DNA of 64,000 nucleotides from Nyssa sinensis (lineage: Eukaryota > Streptophyta > Magnoliopsida > Cornales > Nyssaceae). The notes beneath the pieces were generated by a model that saw only the letters and a program-made list of their open reading frames with translations, did no database searches and was not told where the DNA came from. This document shows, in pieces, positions 49,101 through 60,475 of this stretch; the stretch's first letter is position 1, and each line of letters opens with the position of its first letter. The stretch is from NCBI GenBank assembly GCA_008638375.1, contig CM018031.1, positions 63,013,688-63,077,687 on the forward strand, in the 5' to 3' direction. The translations under genes were made by a program, and so were the position numbers.

Positions 49101-49457
49101 CAATATTCTTATCAAAAAAAAAAAATTCACAATATTTTCGCAAGGGATGCATAAAACACAATAATATATGTACAAGACACTCACTGTTCTTTCCGTAGAA
49201 CCAGGAGGACCATCAAGAATTTTAATGCGAGCCTTTGTCTCCTCACAGATTTTCTTAATGTACTCTCCCTTGCGGCCAATGATAGCACCAACCTTTTGCA
49301 CGGGAACCAACATCCTGAAAACATTCTCTCCAGGCCACCCAGGCCATTTCTTTTCTCCACCTACCAGTGAATCATTTTCAGATTCTTGTATTTCCGGAGG
49401 ATGTGAGTTCTCAGGCATACCAACCATGTCACGTTCATCAACATTCTCCTCAGCCAT
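40395..49457 (-). CDS. FLK: FLK-type triple KH-domain RNA-binding protein (441 aa, six coding exons)
   Basis: Coding exons are 49,457-49,185, 45,383-45,137, 44,576-44,428, 43,619-43,344, 41,344-41,150 and 40,580-40,395. Their 1,326 bp join in one frame. KH1 has GRKG at 61-64, KH2 GKQG at 152-155 and KH3 GTSG at 332-335. Between KH2 and KH3 lies a Pro/Gln/Gly/Tyr-rich linker ([11 protein letters not shown]), and the tail is Gly/Tyr-rich, ending GANYGY. Recognisable FLK blocks include [19 protein letters not shown] and [10 protein letters not shown]. In Arabidopsis FLK (AT3G04610) promotes flowering by lowering FLC RNA. The N-terminus is shorter than I recall for Arabidopsis. All introns are GT-AG except the last, whose donor reads GC. 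A 5'UTR intron precedes the ATG. Confidence 0.93.
41148..41149 (-). other. GC splice donor of the last FLK intron
   Basis: The minus strand reads TTGATACAG, then GCATTC. Joining after CAG to AATTCC at 40,580 restores the conserved LIQNS frame, and no GT donor is available nearby. Reading through would end the protein at [12 protein letters not shown]. Confidence 0.65.
41401..41443. repeat. poly(C)-poly(A) tract in an FLK intron
   Basis: About 16 C pass directly into A-rich sequence. It is the same T/G junction type seen elsewhere, read on the other strand, and lies near the branch-point side of the intron before FLK exon 6. Confidence 0.85.
42213..42991. mobile_element. hAT-like non-autonomous element in an FLK intron
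   Basis: 779 bp. The left end CAAAGATCAAAATCTCG and right end TTTGATACTTG are inverted. An exact 8-bp repeat GTATTGAT flanks it (42,205-42,212 and 42,992-42,999), diagnostic of hAT-type insertion. It has the same GAAAC/GTTTC-rich interior and the GGTCACCCAAAAAA block as the element at 29,141-30,603, but in the opposite orientation. Confidence 0.8.
44812..44847. repeat. poly(T)-poly(G) tract in an FLK intron
   Basis: About 21 T pass directly into about 18 G. It lies in the intron between FLK exons 3 and 4 (45,136-44,577). Confidence 0.85.
45384..49184. other. Large second FLK intron
   Basis: 3.8 kb between the exon with KH1 and the exon with KH2. Contents seen are the compound microsatellite at 46,062-46,150, a pair of short repeats with ATATTTTAGGCACTTAT at about 47,669-47,730, and a less AT-rich patch at about 48,060-48,300 with no open frame. 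No nested gene is supported. Confidence 0.6.
46062..46150. repeat. (TG)n-(GA)n compound microsatellite
   Basis: A TG run followed by two GA runs, inside the 3.8-kb FLK intron (49,184-45,384). Confidence 0.9.
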
Positions 49458-49754
49458 CTGCTGAACAAACAAACCAATAGAAACTAATCTAATATGAATA
49501 TCCAAACACCAAATATAATCATGGATTAAAAATTTCCATCAACATTTTTCATTTAAAATACCAGAAAGTAATTAAATCATCAATATTTTTCATTTAAATA
49601 CCAGAAAGTGACTATTTACTTGGGTTCTAGGATACTTATGATTCAAAGTTAATATGAGAAGCAAATATATACATAAACATACATACATAAGCTTTTGACG
49701 GTTATGAAAACCCAACAGGTTTGTTGGACAGAAGTTATATTACAATTACACGAG

Positions 49755-49909
49755 GGGCAGCTCAATGTTAGAGGCATTCACTACTGCAGGGTATGGAGAG
49801 GGTCGTGTATACAACCTTAACCCAGCTTTCCGCGACTTGAACGCGTGACCTCCAGCCTCCAAGTTGTGATGGAGCAATTTTACATTGCGCCAAGGCTCGG
49901 CCTCGTTGA
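49755..49909 (-). mobile_element. tRNA-derived SINE (Au-like)
   Basis: On the minus strand it starts GAGGCCGAGCCTTGGCGCAA. It has pol III box A (TTGGCGCAATG) and box B (GCGTTCAAGTC), and the body GGTTAAGGTTGTATACACGAC typical of Au-family SINEs. Direct repeats AATTACACGAG (49,744-49,754) and AATTACACAAG (49,910-49,920) flank it. It lies in the 5'UTR intron of FLK, in the same orientation as the gene. Confidence 0.75.
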
Positions 49910-50759
49910 AATTACACAAGAAAAGAAAAAATAATGCATAAACATGATAAATGCTGAGAAAACTGAGGAAAAAAAGGGAGAATGATGAGCCTTTTAAATC
50001 TTAAGTTTAATGTCTTGTGAATTCCCATTATCAAAGAAACAAACACAATCAGGACTTCTTGTTACATGATTTTTTGTAATCTCAGATGCCTGACTAATCA
50101 AAATCTAAAACTTGAAAAATATTACTGGTCTTTACCAACCTTTGTTCAAACAGGCAATATAAAAGAAGCTCAACTCACACCAAGACCCCAGAAGCACAAA
50201 CCCACCATTTCTTCTCAGATGAAAAAAGTAAGTCTCATAAGATAGTGACGATAGTCAATCTCTTTTCCAACCTTATCTCATCAACCAAATGGATAGCCAT
50301 AAACATTGAAGAGATATAAAGGAACGTGCCAAAGAAAACTCTCGCCAAAACCCTAGAAACCCAAAACCCCATATCACAAAAACACCTTTCTTATTTGTGA
50401 ATTATCAAAGACTCGAATAATATATCTCTTCTTTTCCATCTTTTCTCAGCAACCGAAGGGAAATCTCCCATCAAAACCCTAAAAGGGCCAGAACTTCAAA
50501 TCAAAAACCAACCAACCAACCTCACCAGGTATGTAACAAAAATCTAATAGTTCCCACAAAACCGTAAAATAGTAAACCGAAAAATCCAGAATCATATTAC
50601 TACATGTGTATACGCTCGTGTATACATGTATATGTATCAACTATCAAGAAACCCTAAAAAAGGAACTCGACCGAACAAAATCAAACCACGTGAGAGAAAC
50701 ATAATACGGATACTGTAGAAATCTAAATGAGTTTTGTGTATGAATACATATACACTTAC

Positions 50760-50890
50760 AATGAAAGATAGTGAAGACCCCAACAATGACGCAGCCAACA
50801 AGCAGGAGAGAAATGGGCGCTATATGATGACTGATGAGAAATCGAAAATAAGTTATATAGAGAGGCGCAACCGATGTTTGAATAATTGCT
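50760..50890 (-). other. First (non-coding) exon of FLK
   Basis: The minus strand ends at CTTTCATT before a strong donor GTAAGTG (50,759-50,753). The matching acceptor is TTGTTCAG just before the ATG (about 49,461). The 5' end is placed about 30 bp after a TATA box at 50,915-50,922. Confidence 0.55.
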
Positions 50891-50980
50891 TTTCAGTCCT
50901 CTCGTGTGTTTTGGTTTTATAGAGAGGGGGCAAAGGATGTTTGGATAATCTCATTTTAGTCCCCATCTCATGTTTTATTT
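50852..50980 (-). promoter_or_regulatory. FLK core promoter with two TATA boxes in a tandem duplication
   Basis: Two about 62-bp units (about 50,855-50,917 and 50,918-50,980) share TATAGAGAGG, GGATGTTTG-ATAAT and TTT-AGTCC. On the minus strand each carries a TATA-like CTCTCTATA (CTATAAAACC and CTATATAACT). Confidence 0.6.
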
Positions 50981-51059
50981 CTGGATTTGGCTCGGCTCTT
51001 GTGAGTCCTGACGCGCAGTTTTTAAATCTCGCCATGTGACGAGCGATGACGGAACCCTA

Positions 51060-52529
51060 ACGTCCACAAAAAAAGGCATGTCAAATTATATTTTGACATT
51101 ATTACAATATATAAAATATTATATTTTATTTTTAGGATAGCCCAGTTCACACTCTTTAATATACACTTCAAAAAAATTTAAAAAATATTAAATATTAAAA
51201 ATGCTCTTTATTTTAGTATAAGTATAATATTATAAAATGGTAATAACATGACCCCTATTTTTACACAACAATGTTATTCATACCTATTTTTTTAACAAAA
51301 ATATATACATGCTAACATGGCTGCCAATCAACAAGCCATATCAGCAGGCTTAACAGGAAAAATCAGAAAAAAAAATTTTGGTAAAAAATTTCTCTCAGCA
51401 GATAAAATTATTGAGTAGAATATTTGTGTATGGATAACATCATTCATTTTTACACTCAACCCATCATTCAATCGTTTTTGATGTGTGAATAGGGTGGTTG
51501 TAATTTTTTTTTATTTTATTAAATAAGAGCGTCTAATTAATTTTGTTGTCAAATTAATTTTTCATATTTTCATAAAATTCAGATTAAAAATTTCTTTAGA
51601 CCGAAGTGAGAGATTCAAATTGACGACTTTCGAATTTATGAAACGTTTATCAATTCATCTCAATTATCCTGTAAGTATAATAAAGTTGTAATTCGAATGA
51701 ATCAATTCAAGACAAGTCCAAATTTGTACACTCGAGTTAAAAAAATTTAGGATAAATTATCTTGAAATTTTGTAAAAATATAGTTATGTTACTCAGATTT
51801 AAAAAATTACAGTTACAGGATCAATGATTGTGGGATGACAAATTGAACGGAATAAATGAATTATCAATTTCATCCTTAAACCTTCAATGATTATTTTATT
51901 AGACAAAAATAATACTCTGGCACACTCTTCTCACATCTCTCTATTCATTCCATCTCTCCCCCTTTTCTCTCCACTCTCTCTCTCTCTATATATATATATA
52001 TAGACATACAAATAATATATACACATATATTATACACACATGCAGACACACAAAGACCCATTAGGATATCGTTTTCTCTCTCTAACTCTTTCTCTATACA
52101 CATACAAATATACACACATACACAAATACATAAACATGCACAAACCCACATAAAAACACACGCACAGGATGAGTCTCTCCTTTTTCCTTCTCCCTCTCTT
52201 TTAATCTCTCTCTCTATATATACACGCACACACACGCAGCGCATAAGAGATGAATGGGTCTCTCACCTCTCTCTCTCTTCCATCTCTCCCCCTTTTCTCT
52301 CCACTCTCTCTCTATATATACACACACACACAGCACATCAGAGACCCGTCTCTCTCTCTCCCATCTCTTCCCTTTTGTATTCACACTCTCTCTCTCTAAG
52401 TATACCCATTTGGGTCTCTTTTTCTCTCTCTAACTCTTTCTATGTGCACACACAAATATACATAGACGCACAAACACATAAACATGCGTTTTGACAATGA
52501 GTGTGGACATTTATATACACGTGCGTGTG

Positions 52530-52572
<43 letters not shown>

Positions 52573-52826
52573 GTGATGGTTAAAGAATTTATTAACAGAG
52601 TTTGAGTTCAACCTATCTCTCTCTCTCTGTATATATACATATATTAGATTTTTTGTTCACTATAATTATAATTATTTATCTTCTAAGATTTAATTAGAAC
52701 TACTTCACTAAGTTATTTTAAAGATATGAATTTTGAGAGACAGTATTTTAGAAGGAGATTAATATAAAGAGAGTATATATAATTTTATCTAAAAAAATTA
52801 TTTTATAAATATTTTAGATAAGAGTT

Positions 52827-52859
<33 letters not shown>

Positions 52860-54000
52860 TAGAGAATGGTTGAAAGACATGTCAACTTATTTTAATTTTT
52901 AGAGTAAATTTTTTTAAGAAAATAATCTCTATCATAATGTGTTAAAGGAAAATAGATAAAATTAGTGGTAATTTTTTAAATTTTAAATTTATTAGAAAAA
53001 TAAATTCAGTTTTAAAATTATTTTACTTTAATTTCAAAATAACTTTAAACCAAATTTTTAATCACATTATATGGAATTTTTAATATATAAATTAATGATA
53101 GTGATAAATTAAATAGTTATTTGAGGGCAATAGTGTATTAATTTCTAAATATGTTAACTCTTTTTTCAAAATTAGTTTAAGGGTAAAATCATGCTTTTAG
53201 AATTTTTTAGTTGGGATAAAAATATAAATTTGTGAGACAATTTAATGACATATTGGTTTTTTGTCTCACTAGGAGCATTTTCGGTAATGAAAATTACAAT
53301 AAACGACTTTTGTTTCTATCATTAATGATTGGATAACAGTAAGGAAGAAACTTGTTTCGACATCTAAAGTAAATGAGGAATTAATATAATTTTTCAGATC
53401 TGAGGGAACCTAATTATATTTTTCGTCAAATCTCAAGTATGATCAGTATAATTTACTAAAAATTTGTGATAACTTTTTAATGTGCAAATAAAATTACAAC
53501 TCGAATAGACTACTTCGAAATAAATCCAAATTTGTAGACTTTTAGTAAAAAAATTTATAATTTAAGATGAACATGGACTGAAATATTCAAGCCCAATCTT
53601 TAATCAAGTTGAGTTTGGGGTCAAGGATAGTGTTAAGGACATATAAAGTAGCTTAACTTTTACTTAAGTGCGGATATTAGATGGTTTATGATATGAGTAA
53701 TATTTATCATTTATGTGTTTATGTACATATACTCACACGGGTGTAGAATCTACATGCATATCATGACAACAGGCGTTTCATAACTCAAACCGAATTTTTT
53801 TATATTTGAATGTTTATTTTTATTTTTTCAAAATGACATTTCGAGTGTTTTTAAATCTAAACATCCATTTCGTAAAAGTATTAGTAATTTTTTTTTTAAA
53901 CTCCTTATTTTATATTCATATAACATATTTAACATTTTTAACAATTCATATAAATATCACCATATTATTTAAACTTATTTCAATTACATTTATCTAATCA
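51060..54000. other. Intergenic AT-rich and microsatellite-rich spacer
   Basis: No gene is supported. The region is dominated by CT/TA/CA repeats at 51,905-52,640, and beyond that by AT-rich sequence. Frames in the repeat are low-complexity artefacts. Confidence 0.6.
51905..52640. repeat. Microsatellite cluster (CT)n, (TA)n, (CA)n
   Basis: About 735 bp in which CTCTCT, TATATA and ACACAC/ACATAC blocks recur in a loose higher-order period. For example CCATCTCTCCCCCTTTTCTC occurs at about 51,949 and 52,281, each followed by CACTCTCTCTC and TATA. Confidence 0.8.
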
Positions 54001-54198
54001 TTAACACAATAACTAAACAATTGCATTTTTAACGAACCGCGCTTTTCTAGCCGCTGCTAAAAGGTAAAAACAAGTGGCTAAAGGCTTGCTGCTTACTTGA
54101 GTCCATCCAGGTTGTACGACGTCGTCATAGGCAGTTTGATTTTCTTTTCCCTCTCGCTCGCATGGTGATTTCGGATTGAAGAGCCTCCAATAACTCGA

Positions 54199-54216
54199 AA
54201 TGGAGCTCAACTCAAC
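54199..54216 (+). other. Possible first coding exon of an unrecognised gene
   Basis: ATGGAGCTCAACTCAACT is directly followed by a good donor GTAAGAA and preceded by a leader-like, less AT-rich stretch (54,030-54,198). It might pair with exon-like blocks at 57,056-57,230 and 57,326-57,393, which would place the LINE in its intron. No family is recognised. Confidence 0.25.
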
Positions 54217-54869
54217 TGTAAGAAACCTATCCATTTTTCTCTTCCTCTACATATAATATGTATGTAATTCATCTATGGAAGCGCGCGGAAATTTCCAATT
54301 GCATCGTTGTGTTTGGCTCCGTTTGGTTATTGAGAAACGTGGTGAAAGAAAAGAAATTAATAATTTTTGAAGCCGAGTTTCTTATCTGGTCCAAAATAGA
54401 TAATTTTATTCATTGAACTTGAACCTAATACAATAGTTAAGACTTCGTTGTTTGAAACTTTCACAATCTTTAAAACAGAAAGTTGAAATACATGATTCAA
54501 TGTTTTTTACATATAGTTGTGTGGGTCTGTGTGCGATTAATTTTAGGGATGGTATTATTATATCACGGTCCAAATGTCATTTGATTATCTTCTTTCCTGG
54601 AAGATTACTTATTTTTAAAAAAATGAATTTGGTGCCTTCAAGAAAATTTATCTGTGTTTTTTTTCCCCATATATTGCCATACTGAAAATCAGAGCTAAAA
54701 TGACAAAATATTGCCAATGAAAATCATCTTCTTTGAAGACTGTCTTGAGTTAAAATCGCCTTCCACATCATGGACCAAATTCGTAGGGCCATTCACCTTC
54801 CAACAGAAGAACTCAACTCCCTTGTTTGCCAAATGCAAGTAAAAAGGTTTCACAATAAATTATCCTTTA

Positions 54870-56700
54870 GGCTCCAAATTTCACCATAAAGCATCCCTTC
54901 TATTCTTGTCTAATTGGAGGCTACGAAGAAGAGTCATCAAATCAACTACCTCCTCCACTTCCCAATCATTTAAATTTCTCCTAAAACAAGGTATCCACAC
55001 AAAAACATTATCATTAAAAGTAACATAATCCTTCACCCAAGCCTCCCGGTTGGAGGAGATTAAGAAAAGTCTTGGAAATCTATGCTCCAAAGTATTATTC
55101 TCGCACCATTTATCTTTCCAAAACTTTACCCTCTCTCCGTTCCTACCACCAAAGAAGTACAATCAAAGAAGACCTCCATCCCCATTCGAATGCTCGTCCA
55201 TAGCCCAACCCCATGAGGCCCCTCCAAAGCCTCGGAACACCACTTTCCTTCTCCATTGCCCACCTTTGCTACTATAGTATTTCTCCATGTTACATTGCTC
55301 TCATTTGCATATCTCCAAAGTCATTTGCCAAGAAGAGCTTAATTGATAATTTTCATATCTTTCACCCCCAAGCCACCTCCCTTCAATGGGAATTTCACCT
55401 TCTCCCAACTAACTAAATTGGGATCTTTGTCCTCCTCCTTCCCTTCCCAAAGGAAATTTCTTTAGGTCCTCTCTAGCTTGGATGCAACCAAGGTAGGAAT
55501 AGGGAAGAGGAACATAATATGTAGAAATGCTTCCCAACATGCTTTTTATTAGAGTTATCTCACCTCCTTCGGACAAATATTGTTTCTTTCACCCGCCAAT
55601 CTCTTATGGAATCTCTCCACAACCGGATCCCAAATAGCCTTAGATTTTGGGTTTGCTCTTAGTGGTTAACCCAAATAAGTTACCGGCAAAGAACTCACCT
55701 TACAACTCAAGTTCCACCCCAACTCTTCTATCCCCTCCACATCACCCTTTGGTATAAGATCATTTTTCTCCAAATCACCTTGAAGCCCAAAACTGCTTCA
55801 AAGCATAATGGAATGCACCTTAGATGACGAAACTGAATCTTGGAAGCCTTGCAAAAGATTAAAGTGTCATCGGCAAAAAGTAGATGAGAGACCTTCACAG
55901 TAAATTCTTCATGATCCCCCACCCTAAAATGCTTCCACAACTATGACAAAAAGAGAAGGGGAAAAGGGGTCACCCTAACGAAGACCGCGTGAACTCCTAA
56001 AAAAATCAGTGGTCACTCCATTCACAAGGACCGAGAAGGAGATTGTAGAAATACATGACCAAATTCACTTCTACCATCTTTCTCCATAACCCATCATCTC
56101 GACTAAATACATTAAGAAGCCCCAACTGACATGATTTCATGCCTTCTCAATGTCTTAACTTGCAAATAATACTTTCTCTTATTTTCTTCTTGCAAGAGTC
56201 GATGCATTCATTGGCCACAAGAATAACATCCAGAATTTTCCTTCTGCCAACAAATGCATTTTGACTATCCCAAATAACCTTTCCCCAAAACACCTTTCAA
56301 TCTATTAGCTAGGACCTTGGCCAACAGCTTGTAGACTCCACCCAACAAACTAACAGGCCTGAAGTCTCTTATGTCCTCGGCCCCACCTTTCTTTGGGATA
56401 AGAGCAATGAAGGTAGAATTCAGGCTCCTATCAAAACTCTCGTGCTCATAGAAATAATGAAACATCTCCATAACCTCTTCACGAACCACTTCCCAGCAAC
56501 TTTTAAAAAATGCCATAAGAATACCCATCAAGGCCTGGTGCTTTGTCTCCATCACATGAGTCGAGAGCCTCCATCACTTCTTCTTCCAAAAATCTCATCT
56601 CCAGCCCCCTTTTTCCCTCCAACACATCTGGAACTATCATAGCTAATGGCTCGCAAAATACGGCCTCCCCCTCTCTGTCCACCATCCCAGCTAGAGAATC
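54870..56700 (-). mobile_element. L1-type LINE fragment, RT to zf-RVT, decayed
   Basis: The minus strand reads in order: [57 protein letters not shown], then about 56,262-56,190 [20 protein letters not shown]. The catalytic block LLFADDTLIFCKA follows at about 55,870. A zf-RVT-like segment lies at 55,162-54,881 (GERVKFWKDKWCENNTLEHR). These are hallmarks of plant L1 reverse transcriptase. Frames are broken many times and the endonuclease end is missing, so it is inactive. The downstream end and poly(A) were not located precisely. Confidence 0.88.
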
Positions 56701-57055
56701 ATTCTTGAAGTTCTTTCAACCTATTTTCAAATCAACTCTGATTACTGTTCACTGCATACTGAGGAGATCACCAAAGCCGTGTTGGTGTCTGATACAGTTT
56801 CAGTTTCATTTTGACTTTTTTTCTTCACCCAACCTGACAATTGTTATTCATATTCTGCTTCTTGAATGTCATATTCATCATATTTGCTATTCTATGAATC
56901 TATTATACGCAAGGCAGGGGAAAGTTTATCCTTCTCCTGTATTGCATCAATGCAGTCACCAAACACTGCATCAACTACTGTTCATAGATGTTAGGATGCA
57001 CTTTTTTATCTGACAACTGAATTTGAAGGTTTCTAAACATATTTTCTATATTAAA

Positions 57056-57393
57056 GAAGTTGAGATACACTAAGCGGAAAGAGGTTGAATATATTTGGAC
57101 CAGAATCACCAACATGTGGACACAAGACCTGTGGGAAGTTGAAACATACAAATCAAAGTCCCATCCACTTGTTTACTTGTTGGATCCTAAAAAAACTGAA
57201 ACTTCTTTTAGTTTACCGTCCCTGGCATAGCTTTCCTTGATTAGTTAGTTCTACTCGTATCTGGAATTCTGAACTTTTTGCCACTTCCTTTTTTTTTTCT
57301 TTTTTTTTCCCCTGAACATTTTCAGGAAGATATAGATGCATCAGTGCAGAAACTTTGGAAGAATTTGATGTTTGAAGCCAAGCTTCTAAAATG
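57056..57393 (+). other. Exon-like blocks of an unrecognised gene
   Basis: After acceptor TATTAAAG, 57,056-57,230 reads KLRYTKRKEVEYIWTRITNM, then WTQDLWEVE and KSHPLVYLLDP. After TTTTCAG, 57,326-57,393 reads EDIDASVQKLWKNLMFEAKL and stops. The composition and splice signals look like real or recently lost coding exons, perhaps coiled coil. I do not recognise the family. Confidence 0.35.
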
Positions 57394-59065
57394 AGGGCCT
57401 GACCCCTTAGGTTGAACTCATAAAGATACTACACAAAATTTCTTAAATTCTAATTGAAGTCGAATAAAAGTGCAGAATTACGAGATACTCACAAAACTGC
57501 AGTCTCGCAGAGCAGGATACATTCTCTAAAAATTTTGCTGTTAATGCAGTGCTTCTTGACCTCTTTAGCATCCCTGGGGTTGTCCGGGAAATTTGAAACT
57601 TGTTGGTTATTTATGAATCTTGTTGGATTAATGAAAATGTATTTAACAGATTAAAGGAAAAGCAGTGGTTAAATTTTTTATTGGAATGGAGAAAATTTTC
57701 AATTTTCCTAGTTGTCTCTCGGAAGGAAGCATCCCATCCTTCCCTTCTATTATTTTTCTTTTTTATGTAAATCATAAATACTTAAAAAAAACACGCGGGG
57801 TGTTGCAATTTTTTTGTCTGTAGGGACAACATTGTAATTTCCTTTTCCTCTTTGCTTTCTTAGGATGCCAGCTGCCACTAAGTTGAGCTGATTCCCCCAA
57901 CTGGGCCAGCCAAGGAGTTGCAAGGACTCAGTTAGCTCAGGGTGATTGGAAATATGAGGTGGTTAATGACATTGTGGCCCATTCTTAGGATCTGGACATG
58001 TACCATGGCTAATATCTTCTCTAGATTCCTGTATCATATGTCAAGATCTTAACAATGGACCATCATATGTTATGATCTTAACAATGGCCAGATATTCTAC
58101 GGATTCAGAGCTCTCACTAGGAAAATCATCTTGGTTTGGCCACCAATGGAACTTTCAAAGTCAGAATGGTAATTTGCCTGGAAAGTTGAAGCTGCAGTTC
58201 AAGAGATGTGCAAGAAAAGCCAACCTCATCCTTTCTAAATGGCTGAGCAAAGGAATTCGATGTCATGAACAGTCATGACATGTGATGGTCCATTCAATGT
58301 CAAGAATTTTTTGGGGGGATAAATTTTTATGCAAGAAATTTTGTAACGGTTTGTGTTATATATGAGATGTACAATTTCTGCAAATTTTCCAATAGACATG
58401 AAATATGAATATAGTTCTTCATCTTATAAAGGTCAATGTCATTCTTTATCTATAATATATACAATATGAAGGTATGAATTTCACAGAACAGCCATCCAAA
58501 AACATAACTCGTGGCATATAAATAGTTTTAGGTTCTGTTCAATTTTACGGAAAAAGATATACATGGGGAAAGTTCGTAGAGATTAATGCTTCTACTTCAT
58601 TTGCAGCATATAAAGGTTGATACTTGATAATGAGTTCTGTAGGCTGTAGCCCACACAAGATGGTCCCCCTTTCTAAATCCCTCCTTTTGGGGTGGAAAAA
58701 GTGGTTGATTGCTTTCGAGAAATAGGCTCATTGTCTGTCTCATGCTTCTTATATTATACAAACACTTTAAACCATAATGTATCAACATAACAATCATTAT
58801 GTTGATATATTATGACACACTTCATTCGGGATAAAGATTTAGTCTTACATTGAAACAAATGGAGCTTTACTATGCAGTTTTCTCCAGTTTCTCGTTGTTG
58901 ATAGATAGTGATGCTCATTTCCCTTCATTTCATGAATTAACAGAGCTCTCAGGACAGAGGGATGCCCCTGTTAAGGTTTATTTTCTGAATTAGGATATGT
59001 TATGAATTAGGCCAGTATGATTCCTTTATAGAAAAGTAAGCAATTATGTATCCCCACCGAAAAAA

Positions 59066-59096
<31 letters not shown>

Positions 59097-60231
59097 ATAT
59101 ATCACTTTTTGATTAGAAGATGCTTGAAATGTTGAAGCAGATACTATTTGAAAAGGAGTTTTGACTTTTAGGGTCTTTTATAGAATAAAATCTTTAAATT
59201 GCACATAGGTCTTGATTCCATTTGCTTTTCTTTCTTCTTCTTTTTTCAATCGAGTGGTGATACATTTACTTCTTGTTGGATGTTTTTGGAAATAATCTCA
59301 CAACAACTTTATTCTGCCAGCATTTCCAAAGAACATGGGGGCCCAAAAAGTTCATATTGACTCCAAAATTTCCAACCAGTACTCATCTCGTGTATGCTTT
59401 TCTTTGCATTATATGGGTTTCTGAGCCATGAATGATTTAGCTGTATTCGTTGCATCTATCTCTTCATTTCACTTTGTCGATATTGGATTTGCATGGTGGA
59501 AATCCACAATGACTGGAGTCGCAGTAGCGTGACAGTACTGGTTTCTTTGGCCAAAAGTTATTGTTCCAACTTGACTAAGGTTGCTAGTAAAGGATTCATC
59601 CAAAACTTTATGTCATGTCGGGATGGTATTTTAATTCACATATTAATGTATTTTCATGTTAGAAATACTTACATAATATGCAACAAAAATTTGGAAGCTA
59701 ACACAAATAACACATCTTCCTATAGTGATGCATCATAAAGTAACGTGTATCCATACATTTTATCGGTGTCTACCTTGGTTAGGCCACGCCATTATTAGGT
59801 TCCCTGGGTGGGTTTGGCTTTAGGATGAAGCGAATATCCATTTATACAGTTTTTTGTCCATAAACAAGCAGTTGTGGGACCTTCATTTGTTAGACGTGAT
59901 TTTCCCCATGAATCACACAAATAATTGCTGTTTTTTTTCCTCTGTGGATAAATATGTTAATCATCTCTGTTTCAAGGACTCTTGCTTTTGATCCTGTTTA
60001 GATATTTTATAGTTCAAAAATACAAATTAAGATAATTGGGCTGGTGAACTCTTGAGCATGCAACACATTCACAAGGCATAAATTTATGGGGTGTTTGATG
60101 GAGAAAAACCAGTTGAATTTGAAACAATAATTGAGATTCAAATAGGATTGAAATGATCTGATTGCGTATTTTATGGTTTAAAACAAGGGCATTTCTTTAT
60201 TTTCCTTCTCTATTTGTAATATTGTTGATAG

Positions 60232-60335
60232 AGCCGGCACAAGGGCTTAACCGGAGGTTACGAGCTTCGAGTCGTGGAAACAATATCTCTACTTGGGAGG
60301 TTAAGACTGTATATATCTAACCTTCTCCAAATTCA
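60232..60335 (+). mobile_element. Degenerate Au-like SINE fragment
   Basis: Contains GAGGTTACGAGCTTCGAGTC (box B region) and GGTTAAGACTGTATATATCT, the same block order as the SINE at 49,755-49,909 but more decayed. No clear target duplication. Confidence 0.5.
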
Positions 60336-60339
60336 TCAG

Positions 60340-60475
60340 TGACAAAAGATTTATACATTGGATTTGCCTTTGCCCTATTTTTAGGGATCTCATACACTGA
60401 ATTTGTCTTTGCCCTATTTTTAGTGACTGGAGACTCGTACACTGGATTTGCCTTTACCCTATTTGTAATATTGTT
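60340..60475 (+). repeat. Short tandem repeat, three units
   Basis: Units of about 45-55 bp contain TACA(T/C)TGGATTTG or ACTGAATTTG followed by CCTTTGCCCTATTTTTAG. The third unit is diverged (CCTTTACCCTATTTGTA). Confidence 0.6.

Noticed and set aside
51945..52611. Arg/Glu- and Cys/Val-rich open frames
   Set aside because: They are translations of CT, TA and CA microsatellites with no coding character.
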